DNA of 64,000 nucleotides from Antitrichia curtipendula (taxonomy: Eukaryota > Streptophyta > Bryopsida > Hypnales > Leucodontaceae): positions 19,054,981 through 19,118,980 of the forward strand of contig OX579640.1 in NCBI GenBank assembly GCA_951230915.1, read 5' to 3'. Shown piece after piece: positions 49,851 through 61,052 of this stretch (position 1 is the first letter of the stretch; the number at the start of each line of letters is the position of its first letter). The position numbers and the translations under genes were made by a program. The notes below the pieces were generated by a model. It saw only the letters and a list, made by a program, of their open reading frames with translations, did not search any database and was not told where the DNA came from.

Positions 49851-51126
49851 GAACACCTAAAAGCCCAAGGCCTTTTGGGATTCAAAAACATCATTGCTTT
49901 TGAAGTGTTATAGATCTAAATGTCACAAAGTTATAGAAATCTCAACCGCACAATCTTTTAGTGTACATGATATAGATGACATGAATCAAATTTGAAGTCA
50001 TTTGGTCACATAGATTCCAAGATTATAATGTTTTAGTATAGAGCAATGCCCGAGGAGGAGGACATTTTTGGGGAAAAAAAAGGGCCAAGGAGGAAGACGG
50101 AGCCCGACGAGGAGGCACTTTTTTTCCCCAAAATGCTTAACAACAAGAGGCATTAGTCAACGTAAATTGCTGCCAAGAAACTACGATTGGATGTAAAAAA
50201 ATCAGAAAGCCAAGGATGAAGAATCCGTAATCCACGATTACATATGGAACCCTGCACTGTCGTAGATTACCACCTGATTGTGCCAAACAACCTGCCTACA
50301 AAATGGATGGAAGGTTTACTTGTGGTGGTTTTTGTATTGAAAAAGGATGCTGAAACTTTCCTAGCAATACATTTGGAGGTGAAATTAGATTTCTAAACCT
50401 ACTTAGATGAAAAAAAATTTAACTATAAAATGATTCAAAACTAGCAGACAAACACATTGGTGAAAGAAAAGGTTGTTCAATTGACTTATTGTATTTGTAA
50501 AATGGCTTTGAAAAGTAAAAAAATAGCAAGAAAATTACATTTGAGGTTGAATCTCCTTCTACTAAAATGCTTCTCAAGCACTCATAATTTCTTGGATTGA
50601 TATGAAATTTTAACTACACAAGCTAGACTAGTATGTGCAATTTTTCCAATTTATTTTTTAAATAGAAAACACACTCCATATAAAAAAAAAAGCTACCGTA
50701 GTTCATTGTAATCCAAAAATGTTGGGATTTTTGAATTTCAAATTGCTCCCAAACATTCAAAACAACTTGGATTGACATGAAAATTTTTACCACAATAACT
50801 AGACTTCAAGGAAAACATAATCCAATAATTTTTATTGAAAAGAAATAAATTTTTATTGGACAAAGAAAATATATGCTTCCAAAGTTGCAGCCATCAAATG
50901 TAGTTTGGTGAACTCAAATTGAACCTTTGAACTTCGATTGACTTACAAAAATCAATACATCTTGGATTGCCATTTGAAAACTTTACCACACAAACTAGAA
51001 GAGAGAGTGCAATTTTTTCAACAAATTTTATTGAATTTGGACATCAAATGCAAAAGTCACCACACTTTGAACTGGACTTGAAACTTGTGAGGACAATTTT
51101 GGTCCCCTAGGGCATTTGGGGATTAA
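49851..51126. mobile_element. TTAA-type element, copy 9, left end degenerate
   Basis: The left side starts CACCTAAAAGCCCAAGGCCT near 49854 without an intact TTAA. The right end is GGCATTTGGGGATTAA. The central part holds several diverged copies of a sentence like AACTTGGATTGACATGAAAA, at about 50590, 50765 and 50970. Confidence 0.4.
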
Positions 51127-53089
51127 ATTCACAATTTGTAGTATAAAAATATAAATTAAAAGGATTCAAAGCCTTATAATCTAGTCAGGTTAATTGGCTA
51201 AGATCTAGAAAACTTGTTCTCATTACTTTAAATGCATATATCTTGTAATCAATAAGGTCAAAGTTTCTAAAAAATTTGTTGGATATTATCAACCTAGTGA
51301 AGTGCCATATCCTATGGTCAAATATGCAAAAAATAATAATAATAATTAATTTTTTTGTTGTTTACATTAAAAATGAAAGTTTTGAGTGATTTTTGACAAA
51401 AAAAAAAGGCATCAAGACTTTAGGGGCTAAGGTCCAAAATTCTTCTTTTTTCATTTAACATTTCATTTATTTAGCTTCAATTAGCTTCAACTGAGGTGTT
51501 AGGATTTTTTTGTAAAGAATGTTATGATTGATAGAAAATAATTCAACATAAATGCCATTGTTTTTACACGAAATTGGCTGTAGAATCTAAACGCTCGCTT
51601 GTTGATTGGACTGTGGTAGTTATATTGTGATTCTACAGATAAATCCAAGATAAAATTATTTTCAACCTTTGAATGTGAATGGTTATATGCAAAGGACAGT
51701 ATGATTCTCATTTGAAGTGACAAGAAACAAAAATTTGGACAAGCCCATGGATTAGATGGACTGCCACTTGTGAAAAAAATTTGCACTATGGAATTTGAAT
51801 TTAAAAATCTACCATATGGAAAGAATATGTCAAGCACATGTCCACCAAATTTCAAAGGTAACAAAGTAGTCAAACTTATCCAAAAAAATCTTCAATGCAT
51901 AAATGTGTGAAGAATAATGCATAATCATAGATACATTTTTTCTTCACAAGTACATTAAAAATTACAAAAGAAAAATCTCCAAATTCCCCAAATCACATGA
52001 TTGTGATCACAATGTGATCCATGTTTTCAAAATCACAATGTGATCTATGTTTATATACAAGTTTAGTGCCCGATCATACAACTCATTACTCAAAGTATTA
52101 ATTTAAAAGCAATCTTCCTTCCAAAACTCTTATATTCAAATTCCATTCATTCTCGGCAAGAACATGTACTAGGAATTAAAGATTTACAAGAGGGTTGCAA
52201 TTAGGGCTTTTTTTAGACACTTCGCAAAAGTTTAAGGAAATCCATTCTACATGTGTATTTTTTATGTATCCTAAGATCCATTAGTAAAAAAGTTGCTTTG
52301 ATTTTGTGATTTTTCCTGTTTTTGAGGCTAGGATGATTTAATCCCTCATTCCCCTTGTTGTTTATCCCTAGAAAAAACACTAGAATTTTTTTTTCTACCC
52401 ATGATAACATTTGAAAATTTAGAATTTGTACTTGAAACAACTGACCCCAAATTAGTTAGAAAAAATAATTTAATGCGGCATTAAATAGATAGCGATTACT
52501 TTCATTTATCCTTGGCTAGGGGAATGAAGGAGTCAATCTTCTTTGGCTTTGTTTTTCAAATGGCAATCATCATGAACATATAGAGAATAAGAGTTGACTT
52601 CCATGTGGAGTCAGGGCTTGTGAAATCCACTAATGAAACAAACTTTTTATTCCACTATTGATCAATGAGCTTTACCGTCCCCAACTCCACATAGAAGCCG
52701 GCCATAACACATATATATAAAAGATTCCCTCCAATGCATATCTTCCGCTCTATTAATTGGATTAAGTCCAATCTCTACCAAGCCTTTTGTGCATCCCCAA
52801 TAGTGGCTTCCTTATTCCTATATCCATAATGACGAAGAGGGCAAGGATGGGTATAGGGAAGGCAAATCCCCACTAGTTTTTCCCTAATTTTTCAACTTAT
52901 TGCTAAATACATGCAAGGAAGTCAAAACGAAACTATAGAAATAATAACAAGGTCAAATGAATAGTACTCCCATAAATCAATGAAGTACAACTCATATTGA
53001 AAAGGTGAAAAGAAATTTAAGGATTACTTCATTTGAATTCCCTATCCATCATCCCATATAGTGACTTCGGACCTCCCTTCCCTAAATGT
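51127..53089. other. AT-rich intergenic DNA with repeat-family fragments
   Basis: 51700-51920 is homologous to 39540-39780 and to 61735-61905 (shared phrases ATTTAAAAATCTACCA and TTTCAAAG). An element end, GACTTTAGGGGCTAAGG, lies near 51414. No gene seen. Confidence 0.5.
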
Positions 53090-54067
53090 TTAACCCCTCA
53101 ACGCCCAAGGGGCTCAAAAGTAGCCTCTCATAGTTTGGAAGTCCAATTCAAAGTGATGTAACTTTTGCATCCAATGTCCAAATTCAAAAAAACTTATCGG
53201 GAAAGTTGCGCATACTAGTCTAGTTCATGTGACAAAATTTTCAGACCATTTTAAGATGAATTGAGTTTGTGACAGCCATTCAAAGTTCACAGGTTCAATT
53301 TGATTTCAGCACATTGCATTGTCATGGCTGCAACTTTGGGGGCTTGTATCTCCTTCATCCAACGGTTGTTTTCAATAAAATTTGTTGGATTTTGTTCCTC
53401 TAGACATCTAATTAACGTGGTAAATTTTCATGGCAAGCCAAGTTGTTTTGAATGTTCGGGAGCAATTCGAAGTTCAAAACCCTAATATTTTTTGGTTAGT
53501 GTGAACTTTGGCGGCTTGTTACTTTTTCATACTGTGTCCGTTTTCAAATTTGTTTTTTGGGAAAGTTGCGCATACTTGTTTAGTTTGTGTGGCTAAAATT
53601 TTGTATCAATCAAAGAAGTATCGAGTGACTGAGAAGCATTTTAGTAGAAGTAGGTTTAGCCTTAGATGTGTTTTTTGCACCCTTTTTTGCTATTTTTTTT
53701 TACATTTCAAAGTCATTTTACAAACACAATGATTTAATTTAATAAAAAAAATTCACCAGTGTATTTATATGTTGATTTCAATCCATTTTCTAATGTAAAG
53801 TTTTTCATTTGAGTAGGTTTAGAAATCAAATTTCTCCTCCAAATATGTTTTAAGGAAAATTTCAGCATCTTTTTTCAACACTAAAACATTATAATCTTGC
53901 AATCTACGAGGTCAAATGGCTCCAAATTTGATCCACGTCATCTACAATATACACACTACAAGATTGTACGGTTGAGATTTTGATACCTTCATGACATGTA
54001 GACTTATAGGGCTTGAAAAGCAATGATGTTTTTAAGCCCAAAATGGCCATGGGCCTTGAGGGGTTAA
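53090..54067. mobile_element. TTAA-flanked non-coding element, copy 10, in glycosyltransferase promoter
   Basis: Left end TTAACCCCTCAACGCCCAAG. The right end, reversed, is TTAACCCCTCAAGGCCCATG. Length 978 bp. The right end is 410 bp upstream of the glycosyltransferase start codon, so the element borders or lies inside that promoter. Confidence 0.72.
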
Positions 54068-54476
54068 GGATAGGGGATGCCGGAAGCCCCTTGGTGGGGA
54101 TGCTCTTCCGGGGTAACATCCGGACATCAATTTGCCGAAAGTCTTGCAACAACGTCGAGCACGTCGCGGCCTCGTCGCACAGACGCACACCTCCACCTTC
54201 CCACAACCAGCGTCGCAATAGTCTTCACGATTGCATCTCATGTTCTCCACTCAGCAAAAGATCGCAACAACGTGAAAATCCCACTTCCTTGTAAAAAATT
54301 CCTGCTCTTCATGGACAAAATTTCTTCCTTGTCGGTTTGGAGTATCCGAATCCTCCATCGCCGCTCGCACAAAGCAATGAGCTTCGCAAATATTGGAGTT
54401 TGATCGCAATGGCGGATGGGTCGACGCAACGGAGAGGATCACCGTGAAGTGATGGTGGGAACGGGATTTTGCTCTC

Positions 54477-57400
54477 ATGGGGAAGAAGCCGCCCGCTCGG
54501 TGGAGCTTCCAAGCTTGGAGCTTGGTCTTCGAGGCCGGTGAGTAGTTGAATTGCACTGGATTTCTTTGGATTGTTAATTAGGGTTCGCGGTTGTGGGTCT
54601 GGTTTCGTGGATGTTGAATGTTTGGGCGCCATTTTGAAATCGGGATCCAATTCGAGCGGGTGGTAAGCGGAATTAGGAAATTGAAAGTGAGTAGAATTGG
54701 TGGCCTTGGAATTGGTTGCATTGCATTTGATTTCTTTGGGTAGAAAATTATGGTTCTGCATTGCTCGGGAGGTTTCAGAGTGTCACGAATGTCGAATGTA
54801 TGAGCACCACTTGAAATCCGACTCCAATTCGAGCTATTGGTAATCGGAATTGGGAAACAGAATGTGATTAGAATTGGTGGCCTTACATTTGATTTTTTTC
54901 ACCAGTTAATTAGGGTTCACTATTGCGCGTCTGAATTCACGGATGTCGAATGTTCGGGTGCCAATTGAAATCCAACTCCAAATCGAGCTACATGTACACG
55001 GAATTGGGAAACAGAAAGTGAGTAGAGTTCGTGGCTTTGGAATTGGTTGCATTGCGTTTGATTCCTTTCACCAGCCAATTAGAGTTTAGGGTTTTCTCGA
55101 CTGGTTTCAGACCGTAACAGATGTCGAATGTATGAGCGTCAATTGAAATCCGACAAAATTCTCCCTACATGTCCTCGAAATTGAGAAGCAGGATCTGAGT
55201 AGAGTTCGTGGCCTTGAAATTTGTTGCAGGGTTGGGACTCACGGTCTTATTGGGAATGCTGGCATTGTGGTTACATCTGCCTGCCTCTCAAATCGCATCA
55301 TCCACCACATTGCTTCCACCACGAACCCATTCTCCTCAACTTGCTCCCCAAATCTGCAACCGAAGCTTGTACCCCCCACCATGGACCCTTCGCAGCGACC
55401 AGCTGACCATCCTCGTGAACGGCTTCATCGAATCCCGTCTCCCCTTACTCCAATCAACTCTGCGCACCTACTCCTCCTCCCCTGCCGTCCACTCCATCTT
55501 CATCCTCTGGAGCAACACCTCCACTCCAGACTCCGTCCTTGAATCCGTGAGTTTCGAAACCCTAGGAGCGCCCATGTTCATGGTCCGCCAAGCCTCCACC
55601 AGCCTCAACGACCGGTTCCTCCCACGGGACCACGTGAAGACGAAGGCGGTGATGATCTGCGACGACGACGTCACCGTGGACTCAAGTAATGTTGAATTCG
55701 CATTGGAAGTGTGGAGAGAGAATCAAGGAAGAATTGTGGGGTTCTTCCCACGGGTTCATTTGTATTCATTGGACACGCAGTCGTGGATTTATGCGAAGAA
55801 CGAACGGAAATACTCGATTATGTTGACGAAGATCATGATCTTGGCGACGGAGTATCTGTACAAGTACTGGTGTGAGATGCCGAGTGGAGTTAGGGAGTAT
55901 GTTGACCAGGGGATGAATTGCGAGGACATCGCCATGAACTTCCTCGTCTCCAACTTGAGGTGAGACACTTTCGTTGCTGAATTCTCCTTCTGGACCGGAA
56001 TTCGTAGCGAAGTTCTCTCTCCCTAAACCCTAAGCCCTAGACTTTGTTGGTAATTTCGATCTATCAAAACACCTTAGGCCTTTGTTTGGTCCTGTAGACA
56101 GTATTGCTTCGCATTGAGGATCTGAATCTCTAAGCCCTAAACCCTAGAATCTGTTGTAATTTCGGTCTATTAAAACACTTTAGTCCTTTGTTTGGTCCTG
56201 TAGATAGTATTTCTTGGCATTGAGGATCTGAAGTCACATTATACTCTGCACAGGGTATCTGTGCAGGTACTATCAGAAAGGTCGGTTCTGAATTTTCTAT
56301 CAAGGAAAAGATGTCAGCGTGGTTTGTGCCAGAGCTTGATGCAGATATTGTTCTAAGCAGAATTCGAAGCACTCCTCACTTGAATTTGATCAGGAGATGC
56401 TAGTTAACCCTAAACCTTAAACCCTGGACTTTGTTGTGACCAGCGACTCGGGTCCGCTGCTGGTGGAGGGGCAGCCGCGCGACTGGGGCGACTCTCGAAA
56501 CTCCGGGGCGGAGGAGCTCACCTCCATGGGCTTGAGTGCGCGTGCAGACCATCGCAAGAACCGCGGCGACTGCATCCTTGCATTTCAACGCCTCTGGAAT
56601 GGGATGCAGCTGCGGTTCAGCTACTCCAAGGCTGTCCGCAACGTCGATGAGCAGGTACTAAACCCTATAGAAAAACTGGAATATACTGACATTCATAAGC
56701 TGGAATGGTGATGAAGAGCCTCAGTGCAACCCCAAATCAGGATGCACGGAGTTGCTGTGTGCATATGTCACGATAGAGAGTTTGATGCAGAGTTTGATGA
56801 TTCATAAATTTTCATGGTTTTGATAATGGAAAACCACTTTCCAAACATCGATAGAGGCTTGTTTAGTGAAGAAGAATACGAACTTGGTTTATGAATGTGG
56901 CACGTCAGAGAGTAAGCAAAGTTTGCGAACTCTTAAATTTTTAGGGTTTCGATAATGGGAATTGCAGGAAACCACTTGATCAAAATTGATAGGGGCTTTT
57001 TCTAGTGGACAAGAATAGGAACCTACTTACCAAAAATCACAACTAATTTCACAGGACACCAAACCATGCATTCCAAAGCGCATTCTTCAGCATTCCATTT
57101 CGTTATCGCAAGAAACTCCACTTCAAATCTGATACGATGGAACCCCGTGTGATGACCCCCAGGTGAAGTGCGAGAAGTTGGGCCACATGATCAACTGCGA
57201 CATGAGCGTGGGCTCCGTTCGCGACGTGCTTCGACACGCGGGGCACCATCTCGTGAAACAAACCTTACGATTCGCGTATGTCACGTTGCTGCAATCCGAA
57301 GAGAACTTCTACGCGGTGCTCGTGTGGGCGCAGGCCATTCGCAACTCGGGATCCGTGCACGACCTCGTAATTCTCCTAGATGCGCGTTCAGGTCAGTCCT

Positions 57401-60400
57401 TGCCAAATGGCTACAAATTTGTTCAAGCAAGAGTCTGCAATTCTTTAGCCAGATTTCAACAGTGGTGTCACAGTCATTGCCAAGTGTCAACAAATTTTTG
57501 TGTCCAGCTATGGAAATTCAAGCAAGACTATGTAATTCTTTAGACAGATTTCAATAGTGGATGTCACACAGTCAGTGGATGGAGAGAAAGAACCAATAGC
57601 TCAATAGCTCTTTTGATAGCTAGAGAGGTTGTCTTTTGCGGGTGTGCGGGTGTGCTTTATGCAACTGCACTAGGATTTGCAGGAGTTGTGATTATCCATG
57701 GGAGTTGATAGGCATAAATAACTCCAATTCATGTGACAATATATGTTGTGCGAACCCACACACACCACACACAACTGCAATCCCGCTTCCTAGGTCCACT
57801 TAACAAATAAAGAGAACCAATGTCTTTCTAATCCACTTAACAACTATAGAATGGGAAGGGCGTGACTTCATCTCCCTCTTTCTAGGGTTTCTTTTCTACC
57901 TTTGTAGGATGCTATGATTCCATTCACCAAGTCACTTTCCTATCTTGACACCCACTGATGAGATAGTCAAGAGGATGTGGCTTGTAAGGTTCCTTTGTAA
58001 GGTTCCATTTCCACCTTTGTAGTACGATCACTGATTCCATTCACCAAACCATCTTCCTGTCCATCTTCCTGCCTTGACTCCCACTACTGACAATTTTGTT
58101 GTAAATCACCAGAAATTTAATCTAGAATTTGCTGTAAATCTCCAGAAATACTATCGTAGCACGACCTTAAACCCTAAAACTCTAAGCCCTTTCCCACAAC
58201 GAAATTCTTGCTTTCCCCTCACAGAAACCGTTCCTCTGATTCAGGTATTGCCAAGGACAACGACACCCTCATTCAGCACTTCGACCTCATAAAGCAAGTG
58301 GGACTTCCCGAGACGGAACATCCCAGTCTCGGCAAACTGCATGCATGGGAGCTTCAGAACTACGAACGCATCGTCTTTATGGACCTCCACCTGTTGCCCT
58401 TGTCGAATCTGGACTTCCTGTTTGGTCTTCCAGAGCCCTCGGCCGCGCCGCTCACCTCGAGGCCTCAGGAGTTTCACTCGGGGTTGCTGGTCCTAAAACC
58501 TTCCACCACCACGTTCACGGAAGTGGTGAAGTGGTGGGAGAGAATGGAGAAAGCTGAGAGGACAGTGCCGCATCGAGTGTTGAATGGGTTCTTCTCGGAG
58601 TGGTTTTACATGGCGGCGGAGCATCGGTTGCCGTTGCGGTTTAACATGCCCTTGGAGCTCACGAACTTTGGTACGTTTCGAAGTACACACCTCTGGTTTA
58701 TGCCTTGAATCCTAAACCCTACACTACTTGTAACCAATTGGGGTCAAGGACATGGTGTTTTTTGTTTGTGTATTTGACATATAAGGTGCATGAATTGAAG
58801 TTTGTTGTAGTGACAAAGTTTTCCCTCACGATAAGCCATATTCAATGACAATATTCAATGACACATGTGACTCTCAATTTGGATTGTTACCTTGCTACTC
58901 ACCTCCTAAATGTTGTTTGAGAAGCTACAGTATGGACACATATTTTACTTGTATGGTGTCGTATTTGAGTTTGATAAGGTTAAGGTTTGGATGTTAACCT
59001 TGAAAGGACGAGACCTATTAGCAAGGTACTTTGCCAAATATGATCCAATTTTTGGACCAATAGGTGCATTTTTCATTTCTATAGTAAATCAAAAGTCATC
59101 CATCCGCCACTTTTTGGCCTCAACATCCTTTCAAAGTTAAAATGACTTCCAAATGAAAGATGGTAATTGTTGAATTATCAAACCAATGGTCTATGTTTTG
59201 CCATATTTTAGTACATAAATCATGATTTAAGGTTGTTCTTGCTTCAAGATTGGTTCATTTATGACGTGAATAACCCACCTACTAACTTTTGGTAAATGGC
59301 AAGTTTAAACTTTAAATATTCATACCTAACTCAATGTAGCCAAAACTTTGCGGTTGTGTACCACTTGCTCTTGTTCCTTCATTTTCCACTATGTACACAT
59401 TCAGGTTTAAGGACACTATCCATTGGTTGCAGCTTCATCCCGCAGCAGCAACTGGAGTGAGTCCAAGCCCACATTGCCTGGCGTGCTCCAGTACCCCAAG
59501 CGAGAGCTTGTGTCGATGCAGGCCATTTGGAGTAACCAAGAAAGCTCAAATCAGACATTAGCCTTTCGCCACCAGGAGGCGAATCAAAGTTTGTTCACTA
59601 TCTGGCTGGAGATTCTGTCTGCATTGCGTAGCAACAACTACCAACCTTTGGATGATGAGCAGATCTCTCACCTGTCCTGGAACTCAAGCACAGAGTCCTC
59701 ATGGTCACCCAAACTCCCCCCAAACCCTAAACCTCGGCATACTTCTCTGCCCTTAAACCCTAAACTTCGGAAGGCTTTTGCCACTGTTTTGACTTCTGTT
59801 GATGATCTTGCTGCTGTCGGAGGTTGGATTTCAACTTTCTCTAGGTTTCATACATCTGGCCATGAGTCGCTTCTACTTGTTCACAGTTCACTGAACCAGC
59901 AATCATGGAAGCTATTGGAGACCGTGTTTGATTCCGTTGTGGTTGCGGACTCGCTGCTCCATCTCTGGAACCAGACGAGGTACGAGAAGCTGGTGTTCGT
60001 GGACCCCAGATCCATTTTCTTACGCAACTGTGATTTTCTGATGGAGATGGAGGCTTTTGCTGCTGCACCTGATTTTGTGCTCCCGGACACGTTTTCCCTG
60101 CAAGTGATGGTGATCCAGCCTGATCACCCGACGTTCGTGGAGCTTTCCAGGCGATTCAGCGTTGGTGCCACACACCCTATGGTTCAGTTTTTGAACGAGT
60201 TTCATAGCTTTTGGTATTCCTCCTCTCCCAAACACCGGATTGAAGCCATTTTCAATGCGGAAGGGAGTGAGCTACAGACGAGGCTGCAGGTGGATTGGAA
60301 ACTATTTTTGTTCTACTCGAATAGGCCCCTACGGGATCCTGAAGCTGCTCTCATCTGGCGGAAGTATGTTTGCAACGTGCATACGAGAATCATGGATGCG

Positions 60401-60442
60401 CTCAACAAGCATCTCAACCTTTGTGAATTCAAACCATTGTGA
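54477..60442 (+). CDS. Membrane-anchored glycosyltransferase: GT64 plus two GT8-like domains
   Basis: Exons 54477-54537, 55230-55959, 56444-56654, 57163-57391, 58245-58670 and 59433-60442 join in phase (1, 2, 0, 1, 1) to 888 residues. A short basic N-terminus (MGKKPPARW) precedes one membrane span (residues about 21-38), a type II Golgi anchor. The GT64 (exostosin-like) domain covers about 75-334, with metal-binding Asp165-167 in MICDDDVTVD and the NCEDIAMNF block. A GT8-like domain follows (about 370-552: FAYVTLLQSEENF, KLHAWELQNYERIVF). Its DxD is Asp-Leu-His (457-459). A second GT8-like part (about 665-830) has Asp-Pro-Arg (743-745). Both GT8-like parts may therefore be non-catalytic. Arabidopsis GT64 enzymes act on sphingolipid (GIPC) head groups, but the substrate here is unknown. 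Exon 1 was found by its phase-1 donor and is likely rather than proven. Confidence 0.88.
54538..55229 (+). repeat. Glycosyltransferase intron 1 built of four 150-185 bp tandem units
   Basis: Each unit contains GTGAGTAGARTTSGTGGCC, a TTGGTTGCATTG-like piece, a variant of TTAATTAGGGTTCGC and GAATGT..GAGC..CAATTGAAATCC. The true donor GTGAGTAG opens the first unit, and the true acceptor TTTGTTGCAG is a changed TTGGTTGCAT of the last. Decoy donors remain near 54686 and 55016. Confidence 0.88.
56010..56430 (+). repeat. Telomere-like (AAACCCT) patches in glycosyltransferase intron 2
   Basis: Short runs such as CCCTAAACCCTAAGCCCTAG (56021-56040), TAAGCCCTAAACCCTAG (about 56130) and TAAACCTTAAACCCTGG (about 56411) occur with a duplicated neighbourhood (TTTGTTTGGTCCTGTAGA at 56082 and 56188). 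More single patches lie at 58166-58190 and 58707-58722. Confidence 0.75.
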
Positions 60443-60866
60443 TCTTCCAGAGCGGTGGATTGCCAAGGTAATTGGTTTAGGATCATTCCTATCTCGGTAT
60501 AGTTTTCTCACTCAAATTTCATCAAATTTCCCTGCTTTCTCCTTCAGTCAGAATTGAACGGTGTACAGGAGTTAGTATAGAAAATAAATGCAGATGGAAA
60601 CCTCAACTGATGATGGGGGGATTTTCATTAGGAGGATATGAATTTTTGCAACCTGTGGTTGAGCAAGACTCACCCGGATTTCAGTTTTGCAGGGCTTAGA
60701 CATCTTTTAGTTTGTGTAGATTGAAACAATTTTAATTTTTGGGACGCATTGAGTGTCTGACCACGTTTGGAAAATCGGTTGTAGATCTTTCTTAAGTTTT
60801 TAAAAAATTAGGTTAGATTAGGAGCAATTGAAATTAGTTTTTTTTTTCTTTTGCATATTGATCCTG

Positions 60867-61052
60867 GAGCACTCCGATGTCCAATTTTTGGATGATGAAC
60901 AGATTCATATTCTTGTTTCTCTCTCGTTGAGCACTCCGATGTCCAATTTTTGGATGATGAACAGATTCATATTCTTGTTTCTCTCTCGTTGAGCACTCCG
61001 ATGTCCAATTTTTGGATGATGAACAGATTCATATTCTTGTTTCTCTCTCGTT
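60867..61052 (+). repeat. Three exact 62-bp tandem repeats
   Basis: Units start with GAGCACTCCGATGTCCAATT at 60867, 60929 and 60991 and appear identical. They lie about 430 bp after the glycosyltransferase stop codon, probably in or just beyond its 3' UTR. Confidence 0.95.

Noticed and set aside
53904..54761. Frames on both strands around the glycosyltransferase promoter
   Set aside because: They overlap the element end, leader and exon 1 and show no family similarity; the exon-1 reading with a phase-matched donor explains the region.
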